IMG/VR virus record: IMGVR_UViG_3300020122_000140
Location: 1 to 44,314 of that record
DNA from: a virus
Length of the DNA stretch: 44,314 bases
Reading direction: 5' to 3' (one strand)
Positions within the stretch are counted from its first letter, which is position 1, and each line of letters begins with the position of its first letter. The notes below the pieces were generated by a model. The model saw only the letters and a program-made list of their open reading frames with translations. It was not told where the DNA came from and did no database searches. The translations under genes and the position numbers were made by a program. Positions 6,783-13,589 of the stretch are shown one piece after another.

Positions 6783-7052
6783 TCACCGGCCCTTGAAGAT
6801 TGCGCCGAGCGCGCCACCGATTGGGAAACACCGATACATACCCGTGGCGGGACTCACGCCCTGCATTCCCGCAAGTTGCTGCAACATCACGTCGGGCTCG
6901 GGCTTGGCCTGCTGCATCAGCGGGGCGACTTCTCGGTAGAATCGCCGCTGGGCCCGAGCCTGACGTCCCTCGGCCCGACGCTCGGCCACGAACTCCCCCA
7001 GCGTCAGGCCCCGGTCATCGGCCAACCACCTACGATACAGTTCACCGCGCAT
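6783..7052 (-). CDS. hypothetical protein (89 aa)
   Basis: 89 residues with an Arg-rich helical first half (LYRRWLADDRGLTLGEFVAERRAEGRQARAQRRFYREV) and a Gly-rich hydrophobic end (GMYRCFPIGGALGAIFKGR). The segment LADDRGLTLGEFVAERRAEG could be a short helix pair but is not a clear HTH. AGGCGG lies seven bases upstream of the ATG. Part of the run of small genes after the integrase. Not recognised. Confidence 0.6.
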   Translation of the reverse strand: MRGELYRRWLADDRGLTLGEFVAERRAEGRQARAQRRFYREVAPLMQQAKPEPDVMLQQLAGMQGVSPATGMYRCFPIGGALGAIFKGR

Positions 7053-7063
7053 TGTTCACCGCC

Positions 7064-7255
7064 TTACGCTACGCGCTTCGACGACACCAGGACAATCTCG
7101 TTCCACGCCCCACAGGGACACTTCCCCACCATGCCCCACCCCAGTAACTCCATCCGCCGCTGAAACGCCCGGACAAAGGGCGGGTTCCAGTCGGCGGGGA
7201 TCTCGAGGATGGTGCGCCCGCATTGCCCGCACGGCACGAGACGGAGCTCTTTCAC
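7064..7255 (-). CDS. small zinc-ribbon protein (63 aa)
   Basis: Two Cys pairs, CGQC near the N-terminus and CPCG near residue 47, flank a central ILEIPADWNPPFVRAFQRRM helix: a zinc ribbon with an inserted helix. It starts at GTG 7255 in a GTGA overlap with the upstream gene. Downstream of the integrase in the same transcript. Function unknown; probably one of the numerous small metal-binding proteins of this phage. Confidence 0.6.
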   Translation of the reverse strand: MKELRLVPCGQCGRTILEIPADWNPPFVRAFQRRMELLGWGMVGKCPCGAWNEIVLVSSKRVA

Positions 7256-7479
7256 GTGCCGGACCCAAACGCGAACGGCTCACACTTCGACCTAACGGGT
7301 CCACCCTCCGGCCATTCGGCATGGCAGTCGGCGCACCAGGTCCAATAGCCATAGTCACTCATCAGTCGGTCAAAAACATGCTTGTGCGGCCCGACCTTGC
7401 GCGGTCCCACCAACTTCGGCAGGTCATCTGGCGGAAAGAGGTCTCGTGCGCGGATCAGTGGGAGTTCGCTATCGTTCAT
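7252..7479 (-). CDS. hypothetical protein with CxxCH motif (75 aa)
   Basis: 75 residues starting NDSELPLIRARDLFPPDD; the second half contains HKHVFDRL and WTWCADCHAEWPEG with one further Cys at SKC, so a metal site from Cys and His is plausible. ATG 7479 overlaps the upstream stop as ATGA, fixing the start (an in-frame start at 7533 would overlap more). No family recognised. Confidence 0.6.
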   Translation of the reverse strand: MNDSELPLIRARDLFPPDDLPKLVGPRKVGPHKHVFDRLMSDYGYWTWCADCHAEWPEGGPVRSKCEPFAFGSGT

Positions 7480-8087
7480 GCCACCTCCGAGCGGTACGTT
7501 CCCGCCGTCCACTTGATGCCGTTCTCGGGCCACTCCCCGTCACGCTCTATTGGCTCGCACGCGGACCCGACCATCTTTGCCAGATACTCAATCCGTTCTT
7601 GCGTCGCGCTGTAGCGTTCGAAGCTTGGGGGGCGAATCACGGGCACCAAGCGGGTGAGCCCTTCGTCGCAATGGCACCACATGACCGCCACCCCGTTGAG
7701 ATTGGTTCCGTAGCGTATGGCGCTGCGACATTTCTGACAGACCTGCGAGCCTTCGCGTTCGGGCAGCGAGAACTCCGCGCGGCTCTGTACGTCACGCAAG
7801 CTCCGGCCAGAGTGACTCGTTGCATTCGTGCAGTCCTTGCATCGGCTCTGATAGCCTCTCATGCGAGCGGAGACGGAGCGGTAGAATCCCGTCTTGAACG
7901 GCTTCCACACTCGGCACTTCGAGCAGACGCGACCTCGAAGTTTCCCGCTCGCACCGCCGGCCCTCTTGGAGAGCAGATTCTTCTTGGCGCACGGCGTGCA
8001 GGACTGGCGCTGGCGGCCCTTGGAGCCGACGAATTCAGCCCACGGCTTGAGCTGGCGACAGCGCGTGCAAATCTGGGCTGGTCTCAT
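7476..8087 (-). CDS. triple zinc-finger protein (203 aa)
   Basis: Three consecutive Cys-rich units: ICTRC...CTPC (about residues 7-33), VCSKC...CKDC (about 54-86) and VCQKC...WCHC (about 116-139). The first two have the form CxxC-x-x-KP-x-x-F...C-x-x-C, which in other phages forms the zinc-binding N-terminus of HNH or endonuclease VII-like enzymes, but no HNH catalytic His-Asn is present. The C-terminal 60 residues are helical. ATG 8087 overlaps the integrase stop. A nucleic-acid-binding role is inferred. Confidence 0.65.
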   Translation of the reverse strand: MRPAQICTRCRQLKPWAEFVGSKGRQRQSCTPCAKKNLLSKRAGGASGKLRGRVCSKCRVWKPFKTGFYRSVSARMRGYQSRCKDCTNATSHSGRSLRDVQSRAEFSLPEREGSQVCQKCRSAIRYGTNLNGVAVMWCHCDEGLTRLVPVIRPPSFERYSATQERIEYLAKMVGSACEPIERDGEWPENGIKWTAGTYRSEVA

Positions 8088-9244
8088 GGCGTGTCGGTCC
8101 CGTTGTCGGCCCGCTTCGGCGTCTTTTCGCGGGTTTTCCCGGCTTTTTCGTTCGGTTCTCTTTCGGGGTTTTCGCTATAACCCGCACCGTTGCGTAGGGG
8201 GGTGGGTTGAGCCGACGTCAAGCCGTTTTGTGCGTAATTTCCCGTTTGTCCGTCCAATAGTCGGCCCAATTTCGCGGCCGATTCCTCAAGTATCCGCTCC
8301 GACTCAAGCCAGCCGTACTCCTGCGTTACGTCTGCGGCCGCGTGGCCCATCAATGCCCGCTTCCAGCCGATCGGCAGACTCGCCAGGTCGCACCACAGCG
8401 CGAATGTGTCGCGGCCATCTTTGGGCCTAACTCCGAGTCCAGACTTCCGCAGTCGCTTCTCGAATACCTCTTGGCTTAACGGTACGGCTTCAACGTCCGT
8501 GAGCAACGGCACGAAGCGGTCGCGGGCTTCGCGTTTTGTGCCCTTGACGTGCAGTCGCCCATCTTCAATCGCCCACTTGCCAGCGAAGTATTCATCTGGG
8601 AGCATTCCAGAGCAGCAGAGCATCCACCAAGCGCGACCTACGTCTCCACCTAGCGTTTCACGGATCGCTGCCGCCTGTTCTGGCCGTTGGGGATTCTTGG
8701 CGCGCTTCACAGGCTCTGGGAGTCTCGCAATCCCCCGCACGTCAGCATAGAGCTGGTGATCCGTCGTGAGCGTATCCCGCAGAAAGGCTTTGACCACCGA
8801 CATGACGTGATTGAACATCGCACCCTTGTTCTCGGTCTCGCAGGCAGCTCGGTACTTGAGCAGCACGGTGCGGAGCTCGGCCAGTGTTTCGGGCGTTCCG
8901 AGTGCCGTTGAGACGTACTTGGCATAGCGAGCGTACTCTTTGCCCTTCGTCCCGCGCCACGCCTCGAACTGTTCACTGAACGAGAGCGCGTGCTGCGCCG
9001 TGGGAAGCCGTTTCCACTCGCCCGTGCGATAGACCGCCCAGACCTGGCGCAGGGTGAGTCGCCCCGCCTGCACGTCACGCAAGATCTCGTCCTTGCCAGC
9101 CTCGTAGAGGCAACGGCACATCTCCCGCAGCCGGTCGAGCATCTTGGGGTCATGGAATCCCGTGGCGCGCCGAATCCTTCCGACCCCTTTTAGCGATAGT
9201 TTCAGAATCGGTGTCCCGCGATCGTGGCTCTTGAAGGCACTCAC
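8084..9244 (-). CDS. int: tyrosine recombinase-like integrase (non-canonical active site)
   Basis: 386 residues with an N-terminal DNA-binding region and a C-terminal catalytic domain. Visible: a TKRE segment with the beta-hairpin Lys (about 237), KDGR at 275-278, MGH with His 301, and TQEYGW with the nucleophile candidate Tyr 310. The box that normally reads T-G-x-R-x-x-E reads S-G-M-L-P-D-E (212-218), so the first catalytic Arg appears replaced by Leu, and the His of HxxR is Lys. Start GTG 9244 has AGGAGG four bases upstream and a GTGA overlap with the excisionase gene. Expected to integrate or resolve phage DNA; whether it is active is open. Confidence 0.8.
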   Translation of the reverse strand: MSAFKSHDRGTPILKLSLKGVGRIRRATGFHDPKMLDRLREMCRCLYEAGKDEILRDVQAGRLTLRQVWAVYRTGEWKRLPTAQHALSFSEQFEAWRGTKGKEYARYAKYVSTALGTPETLAELRTVLLKYRAACETENKGAMFNHVMSVVKAFLRDTLTTDHQLYADVRGIARLPEPVKRAKNPQRPEQAAAIRETLGGDVGRAWWMLCCSGMLPDEYFAGKWAIEDGRLHVKGTKREARDRFVPLLTDVEAVPLSQEVFEKRLRKSGLGVRPKDGRDTFALWCDLASLPIGWKRALMGHAAADVTQEYGWLESERILEESAAKLGRLLDGQTGNYAQNGLTSAQPTPLRNGAGYSENPEREPNEKAGKTREKTPKRADNGTDTP

Positions 9245-9420
9245 GCCGCCTCCTTGGTTTTTGCCCACCGTTCAAGCGTCTCCCTACGGTAGCGTCTACG
9301 CGGTCGCTTCAACCCGTTACCGACCTCCACATACGGAATGGGCATCTTGTGGAGGGTCTCGACGGTGACGGCCATGGTCTTTGCCGCCTCTGCCGAGGTG
9401 AGTAAAATCGCCTCGTTCAC
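9241..9420 (-). CDS. xis: excisionase-like / MerR-type HTH protein (59 aa)
   Basis: A 59-residue protein with LLTSAEAAKTMAVTVETLHK followed by PIPYVEVGNGLKR and RRRYRRETLERWAK. This is the winged-helix pattern of small excisionase or DNA-binding proteins: helix-turn-helix, basic wing and terminal helix with RW. GTG 9420 overlaps the upstream stop, and its own stop overlaps the integrase start, so the two are co-translated. The pair xis-int is the standard directionality module of temperate phages. Confidence 0.75.
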   Translation of the reverse strand: MNEAILLTSAEAAKTMAVTVETLHKMPIPYVEVGNGLKRPRRRYRRETLERWAKTKEAA

Positions 9421-9956
9421 CGCTCCACCGCTTTCCGAATCCGGTCCACCGCGGCCAGCACGACCTCCTGCGGCGAGTCGCCTCCTGGGGGCGCCTTTGG
9501 TGATACGTAGGCGCGGATCACCTGCTCAAGCTCGTCCCAGGCGACCGGGAGCAGCGCAGGTATAGCGGCCTGAGTCAGATACTTCTCCGTGTTTGTGAGT
9601 ACCACGCGCGCCCATTGTGCGTGCAACCTGTCGCTGCCCCACTCGCCAAGCGTCTCCACAATGGCGTTGACGCCCCGTTTTACCTCGGCGTCCGTGAGCG
9701 GTGTGAACAGTTCGTAGGCGCGACGCTGCTCACGTACCGCTTCAATCGCTGCCGCGCTCGCCGTCGCAGGCGGCGTGGCCCGCTGTTGAACCCACGCCGC
9801 AAGCAATCTGTCGCGTTGCGGCCAGCACGAGCACATCCCTTGATTGGGCGCGTTGCGCGGACAGTCAGAAGCATGGCCGAGAATGCTCTCAATCGTTGGG
9901 TTCCCCGCATCAGCTAGTTCTTGCGCCGCGCGGTCGGGGGGCGTGGGCTCAGGCAT
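9417..9956 (-). CDS. hypothetical protein (179 aa)
   Basis: 179 residues starting PEPTPPDRAAQELADAGN. It contains HASDCPRNAPNQGMCSCWPQRD near residues 26-47, which may bind a metal, and a long helical remainder with ELFTPLTDAEVKRGVNAIVETLG and a helical end. AAAGGTG eight bases before ATG 9956 sets the start; upstream in-frame codons to 10043 overlap the neighbour. No enzyme motif recognised. Just upstream of the excisionase. Confidence 0.6.
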   Translation of the reverse strand: MPEPTPPDRAAQELADAGNPTIESILGHASDCPRNAPNQGMCSCWPQRDRLLAAWVQQRATPPATASAAAIEAVREQRRAYELFTPLTDAEVKRGVNAIVETLGEWGSDRLHAQWARVVLTNTEKYLTQAAIPALLPVAWDELEQVIRAYVSPKAPPGGDSPQEVVLAAVDRIRKAVER

Positions 9957-10281
9957 CGGATGCACCTTTCGGGCCGTGCTTCGGACAGGGCAATGGATTG
10001 AGACATGGCTCGTCGTAAACCTCGTAGCCAGCGTCGTCGCCAAGCCAGACCGCGTGCGTTACGTCCTCCATACACACGGGAGATGGTTCTTCCTGATCCA
10101 CTCCACTACCGTCGCATGCCCAACACGGCCAGTACAGATCAGGCCCCATTGCCCCAGTGCCTAATCCACCGCAGTAGCGGCATGGTTTTCGTCTCGGTAA
10201 CCTGTCAAGTAGCGAGCAGACCCCAACGGCTGTCGCGAACACCAAGAACATGGCAGCAAGACGCAGCAGGTCGTCGCTCAT
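9949..10281 (-). CDS. membrane-anchored protein with DnaJ-like zinc motifs (110 aa)
   Basis: A hydrophobic N-terminal segment (LLRLAAMFLVFATAVGVCSLL) suggests a membrane anchor. It is followed by CRYCGGLGTG and CWACDGSG, the CxxCxGxG repeats of the DnaJ zinc domain, about 18 residues apart, and a Cys-containing tail (PLPCPKHG). A single pair of such repeats binds one zinc. GGAGGAG lies eight bases before ATG 10281. This start and ribosome site lie inside the 124-bp repeat that is also present before the MazG-like gene. Confidence 0.6.
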   Translation of the reverse strand: MSDDLLRLAAMFLVFATAVGVCSLLDRLPRRKPCRYCGGLGTGAMGPDLYWPCWACDGSGVDQEEPSPVCMEDVTHAVWLGDDAGYEVYDEPCLNPLPCPKHGPKGASDA

Positions 10282-10398
10282 GTTACCGCTCCTCCGCATC
10301 GGACACGCTGGCGAGCGCGGCGCGGCTTCATCCACTTCTTTGGACGTCCCACAACATCTCCATCGTTTTCACCGCTCTCCCGTCAGACGCGGCAGGAG
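10275..10398. repeat. 124-bp start-associated repeat, copy A
   Basis: Differs at five positions from 10893..11016 (offset 618). It covers the end of the MazG-like gene, the intergenic leader, the ribosome site and the ATG of the gene at 10281. The two copies therefore flank the MazG-like gene as direct repeats, with the reading direction of the leader preserved. Recombination between them would exactly remove or duplicate one gene. Confidence 0.9.
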
Positions 10399-10899
10399 CC
10401 ACGCGGCTCGATCCTGCGCCCAGCGATCATCATATGCCGTGTCCGCTAACTGCAAACATTCCCCCAGTAACGCCGCCAGCCGCTCGACCGTGAGCGGCAC
10501 GGGGCGCGCGTCGATAGCATACGGCGCACCGATCTCCTGTGACTTCCGGTTGAATACCTCTCGCACCACTGTCGCCAAGTCGAAGCCCACGGCTGCCATT
10601 GCCAAGTCGCAGTAGATCACGACATCGGCCAGCTCCTCAGCGATCCGGCGGCGAAGGCTCGCCTGGTCTCGATCTTCCGGTTTGTTGTTGCCTGCCACGC
10701 CGTCACGAAAACGGATCAGCTTCTTGGCGAGATTGCAGGCTTCCCCTGCCTCACCTGCAACGGCGTTCGTCCACTCTGCGATGCTCCAACTCTCCAACGG
10801 ATGCTTGAAACCATCCGGTGCAGTACACCGCGCGAGATTCACCGCTGAAAGATTCAGTCCCGCCGCGCTCGGCGTGGGAGAGAGAATTGGCTCGCTCAT
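10369..10899 (-). CDS. MazG-like nucleotide pyrophosphohydrolase
   Basis: 176 residues. WSIAEWTNAVAGEAGEACNLAK carries the E-x-x-E pair and RRIAEELADVVIYCDLAMA the E-x-x-D pair of the all-alpha NTP pyrophosphatase (MazG/dUTPase-like) fold, which chelates magnesium to hydrolyse NTPs or dNTPs to monophosphates. ATG 10899 has GAGGAGGAG upstream, within repeat copy B. Phage MazG proteins are thought to shift nucleotide pools or alarmone levels; here this is inference. An extra C-terminal helical segment follows residue 125. Confidence 0.75.
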   Translation of the reverse strand: MSEPILSPTPSAAGLNLSAVNLARCTAPDGFKHPLESWSIAEWTNAVAGEAGEACNLAKKLIRFRDGVAGNNKPEDRDQASLRRRIAEELADVVIYCDLAMAAVGFDLATVVREVFNRKSQEIGAPYAIDARPVPLTVERLAALLGECLQLADTAYDDRWAQDRAAWLLPRLTGER

Positions 10900-11016
10900 G
10901 TTACTGCTCCTCCTCATCGGACACGCTAGCGAGCGCGGCGCGGCTTCATCCACTTCTTTGGACGTCCCACAACATCTCCATCGTTTTCACCGCTCTCCTG
11001 TCAGGCGCGGCAGGAG
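10893..11016. repeat. 124-bp start-associated repeat, copy B
   Basis: Second copy of the repeat at 10275..10398, five mismatches in 124. It contains the leader and ATG of the MazG-like gene. Its far end reads like the last codons of the MazG-like gene (a near copy of the coding end at 10369-10398), although here it is followed by different sequence: a footprint of a duplication or deletion at gene boundaries. Confidence 0.9.
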
Positions 11017-11031
11017 TCTCACCGTACTCGC

Positions 11032-11613
11032 TCATGCGGGTCCTCGGCGTGGGGAGGCCCCGTCCACAAATGGCAAGTTCGGATGCTCGATATACGAGCG
11101 CCAATCGTAGCGTGCGACCTGTGCAGGCAACGCTTTCCAATTCCTGCACCCCGGCGGATGACGCAGCCGCTCATGCTCCACCAAGTAGCGGATGCCCGCT
11201 TGTTCTGAGGGCACAACAGTCCACCAGCGGCGAATCCGTTGGCCCTGTCCATGACCGCCCATCGAATGCGGCGAGAACCACCATACCGCGTGACGCGCCA
11301 GACAGAGCGCCGGCCGGATACAGGATTCCCACATGCCGAGCGCCCCACGATACGGCGGATCGCAGATCACTACGTCAAAACTCTCACATGCGAACGGCGG
11401 ATAGAACGCATTACCGATGACGTGGGGTCGCGTCGTGCCGTCTGCATCCAGTCGGACACCAAAATCCGCACGGCCTCCGAAGAGATGCAGCACCGTCATT
11501 CCCGCCGTCTCCCGTTTGAGCAGGTCGGCCACTTCGCGGGGGAACGCCCACGTGCGCTGGTATCCCCGACACGCGATAAGTCCCTGGAAACTGCGTTCCA
11601 CGGCTCGGCTCAT
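11032..11613 (-). CDS. DNA methyltransferase-like protein (DPPY motif)
   Basis: 193 residues. VLHLFGGRADFGVRLDADG resembles the AdoMet-binding motif I region and ICDPPYRG is the DPPY catalytic motif of amino-methyltransferases (N6-adenine or N4-cytosine). Spacing is compact, about 40 residues, and no separate target-recognition domain is obvious, so specificity is unknown. ATG 11613 lies in a copy of the short start-associated repeat; an in-frame ATG 11634 is possible. No restriction gene adjoins it, so it is an orphan methyltransferase candidate for self-protection or regulation. Confidence 0.7.
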   Translation of the reverse strand: MSRAVERSFQGLIACRGYQRTWAFPREVADLLKRETAGMTVLHLFGGRADFGVRLDADGTTRPHVIGNAFYPPFACESFDVVICDPPYRGALGMWESCIRPALCLARHAVWWFSPHSMGGHGQGQRIRRWWTVVPSEQAGIRYLVEHERLRHPPGCRNWKALPAQVARYDWRSYIEHPNLPFVDGASPRRGPA

Positions 11614-11628
11614 CGGGCCATCGCCTGC
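11609..11628. repeat. short start-associated repeat, copy 1
   Basis: CTCATCGGGCCATCGCCTGC, identical to 11838..11857. The first copy spans the ATG of the methyltransferase gene (CAT at 11611-11613). The homology with copies 2 and 3 ends at base 11628. Confidence 0.8.
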
Positions 11629-11635
11629 ACGCATG

Positions 11636-11827
11636 TCATGGCAGAACCTTGCCGAGAGCGCGTTCGATCACGACGCCCCACTTATATACCCAGGGGGCGC
11701 GGTCCCAATCGCGCCACTTATTCTCACCCTCTGGAATCGCCGCCATTTCTGCGGCCACGGCGCGCTGCGCTTCCACGACGGCATCGGCAAACCGCCGGAG
11801 GTCGATCTCATCCATGATGACTTTCAC
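11636..11827 (-). CDS. hypothetical helical protein (63 aa)
   Basis: 63 residues beginning KVIMDEIDLRRFADAVVEAQRAVAAEM, a helix rich in Ala, Glu and Arg, followed by a segment with several Trp (WRDWDRAPWVYKWG). AAGGAG four bases before GTG 11827 sets the start; an ATG 12 bases further on is possible. Not recognised. Lies between two copies of the short start-associated repeat. Confidence 0.55.
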   Translation of the reverse strand: MKVIMDEIDLRRFADAVVEAQRAVAAEMAAIPEGENKWRDWDRAPWVYKWGVVIERALGKVLP

Positions 11828-11837
11828 TTGGCTCCTT

Positions 11838-11874
11838 CTCATCGGGCCATCGCCTGCCGCTCGACGCCGCTCAT
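11838..11874. repeat. short start-associated repeat, copy 2
   Basis: Contains the 20 bases shared with copy 1 and extends through CGCTCGACGCCGCTCATG, shared with copy 3 at 12041..12076. It lies just upstream of the gene at 11827 and covers the stop of the gene at 11871. Confidence 0.8.
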
Positions 11875-12029
11875 GGCTCCCACAGGCAGCGCCTACAGTA
11901 CGAGTAGTGGGAGATTTCGTACTTCTCAAATCGCCAGTCATGGCCGCATATCCGGCAGATCAGGCGCCGCACCCAGTGCAGCGGCCCCCATGTCAACTCG
12001 TCCCAGAGATATTCCACGAATGCCGTCAT
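11871..12029 (-). CDS. small zinc-ribbon protein (52 aa)
   Basis: 52 residues: an N-terminal aromatic segment (FVEYLWDELTWGPLHWVRR) followed by CRICGHDW and YCRRCLWEP, two Cys pairs about 20 residues apart, a zinc ribbon. ATG 12029 follows AAGGGTGATGCC. Downstream of a repeat copy at 12041. Function unknown. Confidence 0.55.
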   Translation of the reverse strand: MTAFVEYLWDELTWGPLHWVRRLICRICGHDWRFEKYEISHYSYCRRCLWEP

Positions 12030-12040
12030 GGCATCACCCT

Positions 12041-12076
12041 TCGGGCCATTGCCTGCCGCTCGACGCCGCGCGTCAT
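12041..12076. repeat. short start-associated repeat, copy 3
   Basis: TCGGGCCATTGCCTGCCGCT and onward match copy 2 with one substitution and a three-base insertion. It lies immediately upstream of the ATG at 12029 and covers the stop of the gene at 12073. Confidence 0.8.
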
Positions 12077-12480
12077 GCCACATCACCTTCACGTGCCATC
12101 CGCATCGCCTTGTTCAGAATGCCGCCGATCTCCCGCAACGTTTGCTTCTTGGGCTTCCGCCGCTCAACGTGCCAGAACCAACTCGTCGCGAGCTCAAACA
12201 TCTGCGTCACCCCGCTTCTGGAGTTGTACAGCGCCCGACACGTCACTTTGTCCCCAGGCTTCAGCCAGTCCACCTGCGACGTGTCCCGCAACTGCGCCAG
12301 CCCAATGATCGCCGCCTCGAGCTGCGACACGCTCCGGTGCCGGAGTAGTTGTTTGACCACGGACCCCTCGCGCCGGTCATCCCACCCCGCCGGCGGTTTC
12401 CCGTCCGGCACCCAGAGATGCTTTCGAATCAACGGCAGTAGTTCGGCCATTGCTCGCCTAGTTGGGGTCTGTTCTCTCAT
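12073..12480 (-). CDS. hypothetical protein, first gene after a candidate operator (135 aa)
   Basis: 135 residues, basic and helical, with ELLPLIRKHLWVPDGKPPAG, KQLLRHRSVSQLEAAIIGLAQLRD, GDKVTCRALYN and a basic end. The pattern suggests a small DNA-binding or replication accessory protein but no family is recognised. AGG lies seven bases before ATG 12480, and a TATAAT hexamer with an inverted repeat lies just upstream (12494-12516), so this is probably the first gene of an internal transcript. An alternative start is ATG 12450. Confidence 0.6.
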   Translation of the reverse strand: MREQTPTRRAMAELLPLIRKHLWVPDGKPPAGWDDRREGSVVKQLLRHRSVSQLEAAIIGLAQLRDTSQVDWLKPGDKVTCRALYNSRSGVTQMFELATSWFWHVERRKPKKQTLREIGGILNKAMRMAREGDVA

Positions 12481-12493
12481 GCAAAAACCTGCA

Positions 12494-12516
12494 CGGTGCC
12501 GAAGGCACCGATTATA
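12494..12516 (-). promoter_or_regulatory. TATAAT box with a perfect inverted repeat over the expected start of transcription
   Basis: On the minus strand TATAAT occupies 12516-12511. It is followed at once by CGGTGCC-TTC-GGCACCG (12510-12494), a perfect 7-base inverted repeat with a 3-base loop. Transcription would begin inside it, the classic position of a repressor operator. No good -35 was found, so an activator may be needed. The hairpin could alternatively act as a leader structure; no U-tract follows directly. Confidence 0.5.
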
Positions 12517-12550
12517 GCCTTTGACTGTAATCTCCTTCTCCTTCTACTTC

Positions 12551-13000
12551 TCATTCTACTTCTCCCGACGTAGCGTGGCCGTTACGTTGACCGTTACGTA
12601 GACGTGACGATGTAGCTTTAGCCGTCTGGCGCCGCCTCGCCCGTAGCCCCGCCATCTGCTCACGCCGGATACGCTCAAGTGTGCGATTGATAAGGCGTTC
12701 CGGTAGCTTGGGGTGCTTCGCAAAGTGGCCCTCGATCTCAGTCCACACGTACTCCCAAGTGTACGACCTGTCGCCGTCCCCCTTGTCGCGGAACATTTCC
12801 TCGGCGACGTTCCAGCCAGCGAGCGCACGCAACGCGCTCCGGTCATCGGGCAGCGAGCCGTCGATCCACTGACGAACGAGCAACGTGACGTAGCATCCAC
12901 GAGCCTCGGGCGTCATCGTTCGCACCCACTCGTCTTGGTCCCACGCAATCGCATGGAATGGGAACCAGTCGAGCACTTCGCGACCGCTGGGTAACCTCAC
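12551..13000 (-). CDS. DUF1376-like replication/DNA-binding protein (149 aa)
   Basis: 149 residues. The N-terminal pattern WFPFHAIAWDQDEWVRTMTPEARGCYVTLLVRQWIDGSLP matches the DUF1376 (YdaU-like) family, in which a Y/F-F-P-F-x-x-x-x-W-x-x-D motif opens a winged-helix domain found next to phage replication genes. The C-terminus is Arg-rich. GTG 13000 overlaps the stop of the nuclease gene upstream. A role in replication initiation or helper loading is inferred from family context. Confidence 0.7.
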   Translation of the reverse strand: MRLPSGREVLDWFPFHAIAWDQDEWVRTMTPEARGCYVTLLVRQWIDGSLPDDRSALRALAGWNVAEEMFRDKGDGDRSYTWEYVWTEIEGHFAKHPKLPERLINRTLERIRREQMAGLRARRRQTAKATSSRLRNGQRNGHATSGEVE

Positions 13001-13284
13001 GACGTGATGCCGAGTGCGCGCGTGTACGTCTGCGCTGCCTTGAGACCCCCAACAATCACGTCTCCCCCCGCGTCCAGTTCCCTGCCGGCGAACTCCACCT
13101 GTGCGGCGCTCAACCTCCCCGCCTCCGTCTTGCTCTCATGCCACCACCGCTTCCCCTTATACTGCACGTACAGGTCCGGGATACCTGGGGTCTGCCGCGT
13201 CTTGCGGCCTTGAGAGAACACGTAGACGGAGCAGCCGATCGTGCGGTAGAACGCCACCACATCGCGCTGCACGTCGCGCTCCAT
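12997..13284 (-). CDS. VRR-NUC-like endonuclease (95 aa)
   Basis: 95 residues beginning MERDVQRDVVAFYRTIGCSV, then GIPDLYV with Asp 37, HESKTEAG with Glu 50 and Lys 52, and Gln 62 of SAAQVEF. This is the PD-(D/E)XK core of the VRR-NUC family, with G-I-P-D, E-x-K and Q in order, which in other organisms cuts Holliday or other branched DNA. ATG 13284 overlaps the HNH gene stop (TGATG). The catalytic set is complete, so it should be active. Confidence 0.8.
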   Translation of the reverse strand: MERDVQRDVVAFYRTIGCSVYVFSQGRKTRQTPGIPDLYVQYKGKRWWHESKTEAGRLSAAQVEFAGRELDAGGDVIVGGLKAAQTYTRALGITS

Positions 13285-13589
13285 CACGCAGCCCACCCGT
13301 ATCGTTGCCATTCCTTCCAGAGCTGCCCCGCAATCGCCGGCAGGTCCACCCCATACTTCTGCTTGAACGACTTGCGGCCCAAGACGTGATACTGCTGGTG
13401 ATGGGCCTTGCATGTCGGCGCGGCGGTGTCATCTCCCCCACCCGCCCCTCGAGACGTAGTGTGGTGCGCCTCGGTTCGCGTTTTCTGCACCTCGCCGATG
13501 AACGCACACACGGCACACGGCATCTCGCGGAGCCACTTGGGGTATTCCGCATCACGCACCCGAAGCGTCTTAGGAGCCGACGGTAACAC
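13284..13589 (-). CDS. HNH-type endonuclease (101 aa)
   Basis: 101 residues. PCAVC is followed by EAHHTTSRGAGGGDDTAAPTCKAHHQQYH, the HH...C-x-x-HH pattern of small HNH nucleases with a zinc-binding Cys set, and a C-terminal helix (FKQKYGVDLPAIAGQLW). GTG 13589 has GGAG seven bases upstream. The pair with the VRR-NUC nuclease (one-base overlap) suggests joint DNA processing or recombination. Confidence 0.75.
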   Translation of the reverse strand: MLPSAPKTLRVRDAEYPKWLREMPCAVCAFIGEVQKTRTEAHHTTSRGAGGGDDTAAPTCKAHHQQYHVLGRKSFKQKYGVDLPAIAGQLWKEWQRYGWAA

